Positions 40,080 through 53,400 of a stretch of 64,000 bases of DNA are shown here, piece after piece. The position numbers and the translations under genes are program-made. The DNA comes from Amphiura filiformis (Eukaryota; Echinodermata; Ophiuroidea; Amphilepidida; Amphiuridae), in contig NC_092646.1 in assembly GCF_039555335.1 (NCBI RefSeq), positions 27,271,780 through 27,335,779 on the forward strand, written 5' to 3'. The stretch's first letter is position 1; each line of letters opens with the position of its first letter. The notes under the pieces were generated by a model. It was not told the DNA's origin. It saw only the letters and a list, made by a program, of their open reading frames with translations, and did no database searches.

Positions 40080-41545
40080 AAACATACCCTTCCAAATAAC
40101 TTAAATAACAGTTTCTTTTCTAATTAAAATTTTACAGGGATTGTAATTTTATGAAATTGTAAACACCTGTGTGCATTTTATGCAACTTTGCAGACTTTTT
40201 ATGCGTTGTTGCATTCTGATTAACATTTTTTAAACAAAAAACATGACATTCAGTGAGCCAGGTGTGTACTCTCACCAAGCTGTAGCTAATAAGTAAAAAA
40301 TAATGACAAGTCAATTAAAGGGATTTACATTTTAAATGAAACCCTACCCTTCTAAATAACTCGAAACATTTTCTTTTCTAATTAAAATTTTACAGAGATT
40401 GTAATTTTATGAATGTGTAGGCATGCACCTGCGTGTATTTTAACTTTATAGAGTATAGCGCTTTTGCATTATGATTAACATTTTTAAACAAAAAACTGGT
40501 AACTTGATATAAGTGAACCAGATATGTACTTTCATCGACCTGTTTGGATAACACGTTTATTATTTGAAATATTCTTAATCGTGGTGTGACCAAACGTAAA
40601 AAATATTCATAGAAACAATAACAAGTTGTCTTTACGATGATATTACGCAAACACATTAGGAAATGAATTTGGAGAAAACCTTCTGTTAATAAAATACTAT
40701 GCTGAGCCACCAGCCTGGGTGGCTCACGCTACAGTAATTTCAGATGATTGAGCCCAGTAATACATCAAATAATGTCTTCCAATTCATGAAAACAAATAGA
40801 TTATTATCGGATTAAAAGCTTAGAGGGAAGGTCTCTCTGCTCAGCGAGTGTTTGTAATTATCAGGTTTTCTCCAAATTCATTCTCTAATGATTTGGACAA
40901 ATTGTAAATGATAATAATTGTGATAATAATAATAAAAAATAACCGGGCAAAACAGACGTGTCATTTTTGGTATGACATTTTCGTTATAGAAGAAAAAAAA
41001 ACGGGCAAAATAGACGTGTCATTTTTTGGTATGACATTTTCGTTATTGATATATGGTGACAGCTATAGTCAGATCACATGTGTGCAACTTTGCAGACTTT
41101 TTATGCGTTGTTGCATTCTGATTAACATTTGAAAAAAACATTAACTATTTAGTGAGGCAGGTGTGTACTTTCACCAAGCTGTATTTAAGTAAAAATTTAC
41201 AATGAAACCCTACCCATCTAAATAATTTTAAACATTTTCTTTTCTGATTAAAATTTTACAGAGATTGTAATTTTATTTGCATTTTATGCAACTTTGCAGA
41301 AATTTATGCGTTTTTGCATTCTAATTTTTTTTTTAAATACCGGTAACTTGACATTAGCGAACTAGATGTTTACATTCATCGAGCTGTAGCTAGATTCAAA
41401 AATGACAACAAGAATCGAGCCGTTTGGATAACACGTTTATTATTTGAAATATTCTTAATCGTGTGACCAATCGTGAATAATATTCACAGAAACAACAAGT
41501 TGTCCTTACGATGATATTACAAATTTTAAATGAAAATATTAAATT
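40080..41545. repeat. Cluster of duplicated blocks of one dispersed repeat
   Basis: TTAAAATTTTACAG(G/A)GATTGTAATTTTATG occurs near 40125, 40385 and 41245; ACTTTGCAGACTTTTTATGC near 40190 and 41090; GTTTGGATAACACGTTTATT near 40540 and 41420. 40943-41047 is a further 55-bp tandem pair. The same sequences occur inverted at 52520-52830 and partly at 53860-53980. Probably segments of one TE family, but no protein motif allows assignment. Confidence 0.7.
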
Positions 41546-41555
41546 ATCAGCATTT

Positions 41556-42596
41556 AGGGACCGTTCATTTTTAACGCGGGAGGGGGGCCGGGAAAATGTT
41601 GAGCTTTATGGCTGAAAATACCTACCCCCTATTGCGATGAATCAATTTCACGTAACCCCCCTATTGAATCAAACAAAATCACATACCCCCCCCCTTCAAG
41701 CAAACTTCAATATTAATTCAGTCAGAGATTGGGATTTTGACATTGGGGATGGGGTTTGAAAATATTTCTTGAAGTCATAGTGAATACAGCTCCTTTTGGC
41801 GACAAAATAAGTTAATTGTAGAAATGCGCGTGAAAATTTGTGTCATTTTGAAGCTAAACTGATGAAATATGGTGCAAAAGTGGAATAAAATCATGCGAAG
41901 TGCACAAAAATGTGCAATTTTTGGACTAAAATGCCCAAATATAAGGTTAATTTGGTCAGAAACCCACATAGGCCTACAGAGCCTCTACAGGCCTCAGCTT
42001 GTGGCGGGGGTGATTGTATGGACCACCCCCGGCCTTGGCAAAATATTAGGGGGATTTACTGCCCCCATCCCCTGGGATCTACGCCTATGCCAATAGATCT
42101 ACTTTTGGTGAGAAAATTTATAGGTGAGGAGTGTCGGAGTGGTTTGTGTGCGTAGCATGTGACAGTGGCGTAGATTTCTTTTTTGACATTTGGGGGATGG
42201 GGTAGGCAAAAGAAAAAAAATTCCTGAAGTATAATAATAGTGAATCCAGCACAATTTGGCCGTTGACTGTGTTTATGGTACAAATGCGCGCGAAGCGCAC
42301 AATGTTTTGCCCTATTGGAGCTAAAATGGTGAAATATGGTGCAAAAAGGGAACAAATTTGTGCGAATAAGTCATTTATAGACAATTATGTATGGTATGAT
42401 TGATATTGTTACTATATGCAAGACCTTCGGATACTTGGTATTAAATAATAGTGAATAACTATTAAATTTCACATGACCCCCCTATCAGGAAAAATAAAAT
42501 CACATAACCCCCCTGTTTGTCAAAAGTGAAAATCGCATACCCCCCCCCCCTACATTTTTCCCGGCCCCACCTCCCACATTAATAATGAGCGGTCCC
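41556..42596. mobile_element. Non-autonomous element with GGGACCG ends, Harbinger-like
   Basis: GGGACCGTTCATTTTTAACG at the left and GGGACCGCTCATTATTAATG (inverted) at the right, each next to TTA, a 3-bp duplication as in PIF/Harbinger. It contains two related inner blocks around TGGGGATGGGG and CACATACCCCCC. 1041 bp, no transposase. Confidence 0.78.
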
Positions 42597-42839
42597 TTAG
42601 TTCTATTCGCTCATTCTGTTGCTCTTTTACCTTTTTGTTGCTTGTTTTCAATCCTCTTGTAACTCAGGCTCTTGAAATGAATATGTCACTAATATTAATT
42701 AAAAAAATGCACGATAATGTATTTTAAGGTCACACTGATTAAGTGACAGTACTATGTATTAAGAAACTTTTAATAAAGACAGCTGTCTACAAAAAAGGGA
42801 AAAAATTAAATTATGTTAATTTAAAAGCTTAAAATTTAG

Positions 42840-43118
42840 AAATACAAGTTGTGGTGTACCCCAAGGTTAAATTCGAGGACCCCTATTATATATTATATAT
42901 AAACGATAATAAATAAATGAAGAATGTACCAATTTATTCTCTCTGCTGATTATGAGTTTCCCCCACTGTAGATAGTTTCAAGAGTAACCTAAAAACTCAC
43001 TGATTGTTACTGTTTTAAGCCTTTTTCAGGTATTATATGTTTTGTATATATTTTGTATCTTTGTAAAGTGCTTTGATCAGGTTGGAAAAGCACTATATGA
43101 AGTGCTGTTATTATTATT
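42840..43118 (+). pseudogene. Internally deleted LINE (CR1/L2-like) with 3' tail
   Basis: 42847-42910 reads SCGVPQG, a stop, IRGPLLYILYIND, matching the reverse-transcriptase motif before the catalytic site. 42970-43005 reads VDSFKSNLKTH. Then comes a 3' end with GTAAAGTGCTTTGATCAGGT and AGCACTATATGAAGTGCTG followed by a TTA-rich tail. Most of the ORF is missing. Confidence 0.75.
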
Positions 43119-43560
43119 AATGGCGGAAGCCCTTTGTCTCGAACAAAAGGTACCTCTCGATGAATAGCGTTTCGGAAACTCAAATAGGCACAAAGGAACA
43201 ATAGGCGTTACGTATTCTATTTCCTCTCCTCTCTATATTAGCTCCATGGGTATGAGCCTATTGGTTGTAATACGACCTCGAGGCAACCGCCATCCCACTA
43301 GTTGAGATCAAAAATGTATCACCAAATCGAGTGATTTTAATTTTTTTCCATAAACTGGAGGGGAACACACACCTCGAGCACACCCCGCACAGCCTGATAT
43401 TGAGGCAAAAGTATCTAAAATCATTCCAATTTGCCAACGTGCAGAGTCTTTTCCCCACCTAAAATAGCCACTGGAACCATGGAATAGGTCCCCAGTACTA
43501 GTTTCCGCACGGATTTGATGAGCGAACAACGATCGCATCCCGCGCCTAAGCTACGAGGGT
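43118..43560. repeat. Pieces of dispersed repeats shared with 61070-61125 and 52080-52270
   Basis: 43118-43175 is the inverted counterpart of 61068-61125 (GAGGTACCTTTTGTTCGAGA on the minus strand against GAAAGGTACCTTTTGTTTGG). 43295-43450 is inverted relative to 52090-52270 (GTTGAGATCAAAAATGTATC). No coding sequence. Confidence 0.6.
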
Positions 43561-44780
43561 CTTTGTGCATAAATCATGATATTAATAAGAAACTGTACTG
43601 GACAAGTTGTCAATTTTCAGTAGTTCCTTGCTTGACGAAATATTATTCGAAATATTATTGCCCCCCCCCTGCATATTGTCTAGTCTGTACCGTATTTACT
43701 TGTTTCCCCACATCAAGTTGGTGTACCTTGCTCTGAAATATTATAGTTATTGCGCTGAATAATTATATTCTGAGTAACTGCCATTATATTTATGGACATT
43801 ATCATTTTTATAGGAACCCTCAATCGCTTTCCGCTTTCATTGTTTTAAGTCAAAGTTCTACAGACAAGAAAGAGACTGTATTTGTAGATTTTCCAAAAGC
43901 CCGGGTCCAGAATTCACTGATACTAATTATTAACATAATCATATCTACCAAAAAACGTGTAAAAAGGGGCCAAAGTTTAAAAAAACTTTCCTGTGTGGCT
44001 TTTCACCATTTTTTCAACTTGGTCCCATTTAGTTAAGTCGTAATAACATGAAGAACGGGTCATAATTTTTACATGCAACAATTTGCACTTATAGTTTTTA
44101 AGACTGTCCGAAAGCGGTGGAATATGACGTAGGCTATGTGTTATCAAAAACATTTGAAGGTTTATGTTTTATTATATTGCGTGTTCATAAAGAGTAGTAG
44201 AGTAGTATGTATAAGCAAATCGACTGTCTGGCAAACTGCTGCATATAGGCCTGGGCCCTACATCTGTACATATGGCGCAGAATCCCACATGATGATGAAA
44301 TAAACCTCGTCGCGTTGCTAATTTTCACTTCTTTTTTCATTAACTAACCGTTATTTCATTAACTAACCGTTATTTTTAAACTTTGGAAAACCTCGACCGA
44401 GGTTCTTTATATGTCTATGTCTGTATCCTTTTCAAATGTTTCAGTAAGTTCATATTCTGGTTCTGTATCTCTTGTGTCTCCTTTTATCCGCTGCCAAAGT
44501 GTTAAGCCCCTGTATTAAAGAAACATATTGGAAGAATCATGATGCACAAATTCTAACGGCATGTACAGTTACAATATTTTACTTGATCATGTCAATTAAT
44601 TTTTAGATATCATGCCAGGTATATTTCTGTACACGCACCGTTAGATATCAAGGGGCTGTGTTATGTTTTGAAAGAAAAACGTGTCTGCCATCTGAGCAAA
44701 ATATTGCTCCACCTCGGACCAAAAAATAAAATTGCTCCACCTCAGAGTAAACTAAGAAACACTTATTGTGAAGGGCATTG
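43561..44780. other. Non-coding stretch, nothing recognised
   Basis: AT-rich with no exon-like frame or repeat boundary noticed, apart from a 20-bp tandem of TTAACTAACCGTTATTT at about 44340-44375. Confidence 0.4.
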
Positions 44781-44828
44781 AAAGGGAGACTCCGGAAAGC
44801 GTAAACATTATTTCGTATATGCCTTATA

Positions 44829-45900
44829 CAGGGTGTCCCAGAATGATTTATACCAGGAAAGTTGTATGTTTTAGGTATAAAGGGCATTACTATCTGTAGT
44901 ATTGTTTTAAATTCTAAAATTAACATATATTTAGCTTTCTTAGGAATTTTAGATTTTAGAAATTGGACGTTTCTAATAGAAGTTACATGCTATTGCGTAA
45001 AAATGGTGAATTCCCAAGTTTGGACAAAACTACCTATTTTGAAAACCTGTAAAATTACTAACCGTTCAGCACAAAGTTATTTGGAAAATGCTATGCAGTA
45101 TATTTGTTGTGTCCTGTTCTTTCTTCTACTAAATAGTCGATTATTTATGATATTACGAAGCAAGTTTGTATGGAATAAAGGATTTGTTACGCTTGGGTGA
45201 CCTTAAACTATTCTTTCTTTGGCGGCAGTTTTGGCGACAAATATTGCAGCGTGTGAGTTTCATCATTTGAAATGCCGGCAAAGATCTACTTTTCATAAAA
45301 GTATAAAGAAGGTTCGTCCTTAGTGTCACATCATGTATTTATGTGCACAGTATATTGGCAAACCCACAGCTACGTAACAGAGAAGATTAAAATTTACTGA
45401 GGAGGATCCTTGAAGAAGTTATATCCTCTGTAATAATAACATTTTTGGGTAAAAATTGTGGTAAATATTACATAAAAAGTACGTTTATCAACCTATATAT
45501 CTGAAGTCATATTGAAATGTTTCACTTTATCCCGTGCAATTGATCCCATATCAAGAATTAATCAGCGTTATAAGCTCTACATCTGTGCCAAATTTAGTGT
45601 ATTTCCTATAAAAGAATGTAGGATTTCTCCAATATATTGCACAGTGCGGCTGGACGATGGTGATAAAGGATCCATGTGTTATGAAGCCTTTGCGCTGTAA
45701 ATTACACACGTGCAGTTTTTGTCCATTTTCAGTAATAGCAATGTCACGCCAAAACGAATTAAGCTATTTCCATGAAAGTCACAGAATAAGTAGGAGACAT
45801 ATGTGTCATTGTATTGCACATATTAAAATTAGATACACTGTTGACTATACATTTTTGATATTTTGTTCAAACACGGTATAAATCATTCTGGGACACCCTG
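44829..45900. mobile_element. Mariner-type non-autonomous element, 1072 bp
   Basis: Termini CAGGGTGTCCCAGAATGATT and the inverted complement, flanked by TA at 44827-44828 and 45901-45902. The interior shows no transposase motif; its open frames are not conserved-looking. The CAGGGTGTCCCA end is shared with the element at 58476-59502. Confidence 0.88.
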
Positions 45901-46104
45901 TATGTTAGAAAAATAATTATCAAGCGCGAATCACGTGGGTTTATTTAAAACAAACTCATATTGACCATAAAAACGAATAAAAACGGTCGGCTCTCAACAC
46001 GCGATATTCAAAATTCCCGCGCCGAAGTTGTCTAAGTACAATGACGTAAAAGCTTGGTTATTTGTGCTCAATTGTCGTCATCCTTCATTGATTGTATCAC
46101 TCAT

Positions 46105-46520
46105 ATTGCAGTTCCTGTCCGTTTTCCTATACACAATACACAGTGCTCTCACCATTGACACGTAACCTCTACAAATAGTGTATGTTAGAAGTATAGGCAA
46201 TTGCCTAGTTAACGTCGCTGTGTGAAAAATGACCGGCCAATATTTAAAGTACTCTTCTGAAATTCTAGAAAATATAGTTTTGTAACGTGTCCTAAATTTT
46301 TAGCTAATTTAGATGTTTGGAAATATTCGCACTTTGGTGTTTTAGTGTATGTTATAGGTAATAGGACATTGCCTTGTTAACGTCACTGTGTGAAAAACAA
46401 CCTGCCAATATTTAAAGTACTCTTCTGAAATTCTAGAAAATATAGTTTTGTAACATGTCCTAAATTTTTAGCTAATTTAGGTGTTTGGAAATATTCGCAC
46501 TTTTGTGTTTTAGGAAGGAT
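46105..46520. repeat. Direct repeat pair (~165 bp) of a dispersed family
   Basis: 46181-46335 and 46346-46512 are near-identical direct copies (AACGTC(G/A)CTGTGTGAAAAA, ATATTTAAAGTACTCTTCTG, AAATATTCGCACTTT). A third, more diverged single copy with the preceding GTCCGTTTTCCTATACACAA is at 59515-59745. Confidence 0.82.
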
Positions 46521-47194
46521 ATGTAAACGACAGATAACACCAAAAATTTGAAGAAATTATTTCCAAACCGTGTTACGGTCCACAGCCATTATGTTTCTCA
46601 TTTTCAAGAATTCTGGTTAACAATATGCACACTATTGTCTCATTTCGTAAACAAAGGCCCACACAGTATTGTTACCTTGCGATTGCTTTATAATCGTTCA
46701 CCCAACTGAAACTATAATACCAGCTCATTGCTCATTGCACAGGTAAAACAGAAACATGTGTAGTGTGGATTTAACCAGAGAAGATCTGATGTAACGTACT
46801 TGAGCTGTTTTCAATGAGTGTTATCTTGGTTTTATAGCTTTTAATGGGGTTTAAGTCCTGCAATGGTCGTGGTGAATTCTACTGTAGACATGACTGCATC
46901 ATGTGGGACCATTGCACTCGACTACTTCGGCGCCGCCCGGGAATTTTGAATATCGCGTGTTTGTTTTAAATAAAACCATGTGATTCGTGCTTTAAGTTCG
47001 GATTTTCTTCTTTACAAATACTGCTGTGTTGTTTTAACATATTGAACGAAATGGGACGAATGGGTATAATAACCGTACATAATCCGACTTTCCTTTAATG
47101 TCTTAATATTTTGAATACGATAAGCTATATGAGAATTTGTAACGGCTGCATTGCTGTTTATGAATACTTTGCATATTATCCGTATCTGTAGGAC

Positions 47195-47411
47195 TTACTT
47201 TCCAACTAGCTCCCCTTCTTCCAGAGTTTCCGGTAGTTTTCTTCCCTGTGTTTCCGGCAGTAATAACAATGGAATCCCAGCAACGAAACAAAAGCTTGCA
47301 AATATAATCAAAGGTAATTCTGGGGAGACTATATCAGCTAATAATAAAATATATGGAGATAAAATACTGCCAATACGAGAGGAAAATGAGCCCATCCCAA
47401 CGCCGACATTC
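47195..47411 (-). CDS. SLC22 exon, last visible (C terminus)
   Basis: Acceptor TTCTTGCAG|GAATG, phase 2. Encodes NVGVGMGSFSSRIGSILSPY, two helices, LLPETQGRKLPETLEEGE, then GK and TAA. The stop is embedded in AA|GTAAGT, a consensus donor (47199/47198), so an isoform could skip this stop by splicing to a further exon. Confidence 0.9.
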
Positions 47412-50400
47412 CTGCAAGAAGAAACGAAAAAATGTTCATTATTTGAATATTCGCTTTGCATTTCGTTAAAGTGCTTCATTCGTCGTAAGTTTTGCTTGCT
47501 GACATATCGAAAACCATGTTTGTTTTTTTTTATAAACCGATATATAACATGTGAAGTGCCTTACACGATTCGCTGAGCGCGGGCAGCGACCATGACAAGA
47601 ACGGTTTTGCACTTCAAAAAATCGATAACAGGGTCGTTCTTCGGTAAGGCGCCTATTTGATGGTTTGGAAAATAGACATTTCAAAATGATATTTTTATTT
47701 ATTTATTTTTACAGATTAAGAAAGAGATGTCTCCAGTGTAGTGAAAAATCTTAAGTCGTAACTTTAAATATTTGTTCGTCACAATTGCACCGAAGTTCAA
47801 CTATAGCAAAATGTGTCGCACATTGAACCTTTCTGTTCTTTAGCTACAGAGGAAAGATGTATCCAAGATTATGCAACATATCATTACAATTCCTTTTGAC
47901 CAGTTTTAAGGTTGAGTAACGGAGATGATGTCAATGAATGGAGAGTCCTAACCGCATTGCATATGGAAAGGTTTCTATACAAAAACGATTCTCTTATAAA
48001 CCATCATGCGCACAGTTCCCACCTCGATACACCTGAGCACACATTTTCCTCCAAGAGCTTCCAAGCAGAGAACAAAAAGCAGTGAATGTCTCCACCACAG
48101 TCTTTGATTACACTATACGGTTGAGTGCATAGCAATGTGAGAGCTGTAGAGCGTTTAGCTGAAAATGGGCCTCTTTGGTTGGTTTTTGTCGAAACCTCAA
48201 GTGTTCCCTTAATCCAATCAGAATTTTTTTTTTATAGCAAACGAAAGCTAACACTTCCCCCTAAAATTCTTGGCGCAACCGCTGCAACAGAATATGGTAT
48301 TCCACGGCAGTCAAGTCAAGTAAGACCACAAAGACAGCCCTGTTGTCATCGATGGATCTGAGAATCCTATTGTGGTGAACAGACAGGAGTGCCGTCTTGG
48401 TACTATGAGCAGCCCGATACGCTGACTCTAAAGGCTCAACCAATTTATTACACTCGATATACTTGTTGACCTGAGCAGAGACAACCTTCTCAATCAGTTT
48501 ACCAACAAAGGCCAGTACAGTCCTTTATATACTCAAAGGCCAGTAGTCCTATATATACACGCAAAGGCCAGAAGTCCAATATAATACCTACTGATGACTT
48601 TGATGAAGCCACTTGCCTTTAGGAATGGTATCGTCACCCTTTTTATGGTCTATAGTCGTGTTCACACAGTCGGACATAAGTGAGTTATTACCGGTAATGA
48701 GCGACTTATAACCGGTAATAGTGAGTTATTACCGGTAATAAGTGACCGACCGTGTGAACACGACTTATATTATGCCGCCACCCTAACAGAATAGAATGAT
48801 AGAGTTAGGTTGGTATGGATATAGGATTAGGTCAATAATACCCTTCAGGTCACTGATTTCGTCTTTTAACGCATCGAAACAATTTGTAATTGTGGAGCTG
48901 AAAAATATCAAGACCTTGATATATTGCAAGTTTCTTTGCAACCGTTTTCTTCGCGTACATCTTGGATCTTATATCTAAAGGTCCTATTACCTTATTGGTG
49001 TTGGAAATAACTCGGCAGCATAGAGGTAGACAGTGGCGTACGATGCTGATATACATAACTTTCCGACCATCGCAATGGTTAGTGTAACATTATCCAATTC
49101 TGAAAACAAAACGTAATTAATATACTTTATAATTATTCTGCTATAATATATATCTTCAATACGAAAGGTCAAAATTTGCAATCGATCGTCGGCTTTTCAT
49201 CCGAGCTACACACATTTGAAGTACATTATAATTAGATTTTTACTTTGAGGACTATTGCATACAAAAATATCAATTTTTAATCATTTCCCATCAAATGTGT
49301 ATTATATAATATCGCGAATTAAAAAAAAAAATCAAAATTATTTGATATCAGCAGGACATTCTTCGTATTCAGAATGGAATTCGAAGTCTGATGTGCTCTC
49401 ATGTCCCAGAAAAAAAATACTGTCCAAACGTTGCATGCTACCAGAGCCAAAGTACACAATAGGTGTTTATTTGATCGTTAGGATGCAGCCCGTTACGTCT
49501 CCATCTTCCTTTGTGAATATATCACGATTAGGGGCAGTGCAATAAATATGACGCCTGGGGGAGGGTACAATGGGGAGGGGGGCAAGAACTGTGTGGCCAG
49601 CTAACAAAAAGGGGGAGAGCAAGCAATTTTTGACAAGCCAAGTGGGGTAGCAAGCGAGTTTATGGGTCTCCATTTGGACATTTTACCCTCCCGGGGGCTC
49701 ATAATTATTATTGCAGAGCCTCTTAACCAACTAAAAATTTGCAACTAACTTTACGTTGTGCCCGATACCATTGGATTTCATCAGGCATCTGACTAATGAT
49801 TAGCATATTTTTATTCCAGAATTAGATCAATTTCAAAAATAATGTTTTAAACTTTTAAGCCCTGCCGCGATGGGTCCGTCACTCATTTCATACTTTTACC
49901 TCATTCTTCCAGTCCTCTACCGGGGGTGGGGATTTATAAAGCTTGATGGATATTCAAAACCACAACCTTCAACCTTGAACAATTATTATTTGTGAACATT
50001 ATTGTTTTTTACACCCGATTGAAGCACAGTTTTCATTTTGGGGATAGGACGATGACAACCCTACACCGGAACCCTAACCGGTACTATTACCGTTGGGAAT
50101 CGGAATGCAACAGAACAAAGCAAGACTGCCAACCATCATAAAACCGAACATGACGCGTCGTCTGCCGAAACGATCTAGTAGTAATTGGCATGAAATATAG
50201 GCGGGAATCTCCACCGCACCCGCGATGAAAAAAGAAAGGTATGGGTCACTGCCAAGATCTTCTGTGAAAAACGACAGACCGTAGTAAACCATTGAGTTGG
50301 CGATCCTACAAGAGAGAATTAAAATATAATAAGCGATGAATATCTTTTAATGTGCCTGAACTATAGCCTATAGGAAAAGAATAGTTTTTACTATATGCGA

Positions 50401-53400
50401 TGTCAAGTTCAGAAGATAGATGACAGTTAAATACAAATTCCGTTGAATCATATGGAATCCTACTAGTACATATCTTTTGACACTTTGCTGTGTAACATGC
50501 TAACTGGGCATCGCAGATAGTGCAAACTATTTTTTAAGTTTTTTTATGAAACCTCTAAGCTAGGCGAACAATTCGCATCAACTTTAACGAAAATGTGACT
50601 TTGACTTTTGGCCAAATCGACTTGAGACCTTTTGTGCCCCATAACTTCTTAACGATAGGTCGTACACGCACAAACATTACATGGGATCCGTGGGGCCAGA
50701 CGCATAATTCGACATGCTTGACAGTGTTTTGGAATAAAATAATTTTTGCCCCCTATACGATCCTATGGGGTCATATGGGAGGGGGTCCTTTTTGAGGGTA
50801 ACGGTATCAAAATATTGCTTGGCAGACAACAGATTCGAGTTCAGCATACCCGAATTAAACAAAAATAAGCTGGTTGCCAACTTTTACGGACGCAAGCTTG
50901 CCGCTAGGTACGCGATTTTTCCCAAAAAGAACCAGTCTAAATTGACACATTGAGTGATATATGGGTTAGCTTTCTTGCCTCTCTTGAATACCTCACAAAA
51001 CGAATTTAAACACACACCATAAAAAAACACGCAGTGATTTATAGTGCGCTACGCACAGGCACAATAGACGTTGATCCACAAGCCTCAGCACACTTTACAT
51101 GTTGTCGTTGACCACTACGGCCCCACATCATTCCATAAACCATTAAACAACAATTCAGGGACTTTGCTGCTTCAAGAGCGCACACCCTAGACATTCCACA
51201 AATAACCTTCGCAACCAGGATCAGCTCCCCGAGTTTCGTACGGGTTACAACGAGACAAATTAGCAGTAAGTTCCTTGTCCAGGGGAATTTCAAGCTAACT
51301 CATTTTTTCCACGAGAGCGTACTAGGTACCGCCAGGGTTCGAACCCGCAACCTCTCGCACCATAGTCGAAAGCCTTAACGATTAAGCTAACTTGACTGCA
51401 ACCTACCCACCCCCATACGCAAGCCATTGCATGAGCAAAAGCAACACACACATTTTACTGCTTCTCACTTACCATGCGAAGTAAATGATGAGTGTTTTGA
51501 ATCGCATATTAGGAGTTCGTATTAGGTTCCAGGCACTCGCACGTTGAGCATTGTCACTCTTCTCAGAAAAAAAAAATTAAACCAAAATTAGTCGAGAAAT
51601 CGAAAATAAGGCTAAATCAAAAATGATTTCTATCTTAAAAAAATCTATCTTAAAAATAGCTTTAAAATATAAGTGTGACAGCTGTTGATATATATAGAAT
51701 TGAACATTATATAATGTCTTTTGTTAGAAAAATTAATAAATGATCACATCAAACAACCGGGTGTACCCACCTTCACATCTTCAAGTTTTATATCTTCGTC
51801 TAAATATTCATCAGGTAATTCCACTTTATTGACTTTAGCAGCTTTCGTGAGAATTATTTTGGCTTCTTCTTTGCGCCCTTTGGATAGGAGCCATCTTGGT
51901 GATTCTGGAACAAACCTACAAATCAATAGAAATAACATGTGTTCAAAGTGCAAGACATTGGGGGTAGCGACAGCGGGGGAATAACGGCGATATTAGAAAT
52001 TTTAAACAAAATCATATTGATCATAAAAACGAATAAAAACAGATGGCTCTCAAAATGCTAGACTGTCCCACAGTCTCGGTTCCATCTCTGGGTAAATAAT
52101 TAGAGCTAAATTACACACATTTTTTGGGGAAAATACACTGCACATTGGCAAATGAAATGTGTCAGTTACTTTTGCCTCAATGCCGGGGAAGGGGTCGGGT
52201 GTGTACCCACTCAAGTTTATGAGATTTGTAAACAAATCACTCAATAATTTGGTGATACATTTTTGATCTCAACCAGTGGTGTATTGATTTATTTTTTACT
52301 TGGGGGGGGGGGGCGATTGTCACAGGGAAGTCGTTCTACAATATATCAACCATTCCATCAACCAACCCTAAGCCTTCCCTGCAAACTAACATTTTTGTAG
52401 ATAAATTGATCTTCAATGTGTTTGCTTGTTCTGGTTTATGATGTGTGTACTTGTAAATAATAGGGTCCAAGAATGTACCCCTGGGGTACACCACAACTTA
52501 CATTATAAAAATTGATCGTTAAAAATTTAATTTAATTCTAAGTTTAATTTAATTTAACGATTGGTCACACAATTAAGAATATTGCAAATGATTGATAAAC
52601 ATGTTAACCAAACGGCTCGTAATTTTATGATGTGAATTTTTCTGCAATAATAGCAACATAAAATAGAGTTTGAAAGTATATATGATTCGATGTTATTGTA
52701 ATTTTTTTGATTTTGAACCCAGCTAGAGCTAGTTCGCGAATAATGTTAATTAGAAAAGGAAACTTGGTTGGAGTTATTTAGACGGGTATAGATTTCATTT
52801 TAAATAAATCAATTCATTTGACTTGTCATTATTTTTACTTTGTACAGCCTCGTCCCCCACTTTACCCCATCAAATGCAGATTTTGGTATCAAATGAAAGG
52901 TTCTATGTTTCTCATTAAGATATGTGACCGTCCACGTCGAAACGCTCGTAAAGTCGGCCCTTGGTCAATTTTGTTTTCTTCCGTGTTTAGAAAATATATA
53001 TCATAAGCTTTACAATGATATATCATTTGACTTCAAACAATATCCAGAAGCGGAGTTATGGCTTGTTAAACTTTACTCCTTCAGTAAAAGGGTACATTAT
53101 TTTGGTCCTACATTATTTCTCTTTTTCCACATCGCTGGTATTACATATCAAATTGTCATAATTGGCGGTCACTTCAAATCATCCCCAAGTCAACGAGGTT
53201 CAGGAATGTCCTCTCATTGTTGATTGTTAGTTAACCCACCACTTGAACCGGATTTGGCCAAAGCAAACAAAGACTACAGCTATTTGCTAACTCTATACAT
53301 CAGTATAAGCTTATTATCCTCTTCAACAATAGGATTAAAGATTGGCGTTCGACTGACACTAAAATGAGAAACATGTAGGACAAACATTACATAAATATGA

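Larger units (their letters stand above)
44783..46995. mobile_element. Family B relative broken by a mariner-type and another insertion
   Basis: Left end AAGGGAGACTCCGGAAAG resembles 6011. After the mariner-type insert the sequence resumes as TATGTTAGAAAAATAATTAT, as in family B, and ACACGCGATATTCAAAATTC and AATTTTGAATATCGCGTG form its inner arms. The right terminus is not clear. 46105-46520 is foreign. Confidence 0.6.

Noticed and set aside
44862-45200. 112-codon plus-strand frame
   Set aside because: Inside the mariner-type element, without transposase motifs, and composed of AT-rich chance sequence.
47151-47576. 141-codon plus-strand frame opposite the SLC22 last exon
   Set aside because: Antisense shadow of a well-supported SLC22 exon plus intron.
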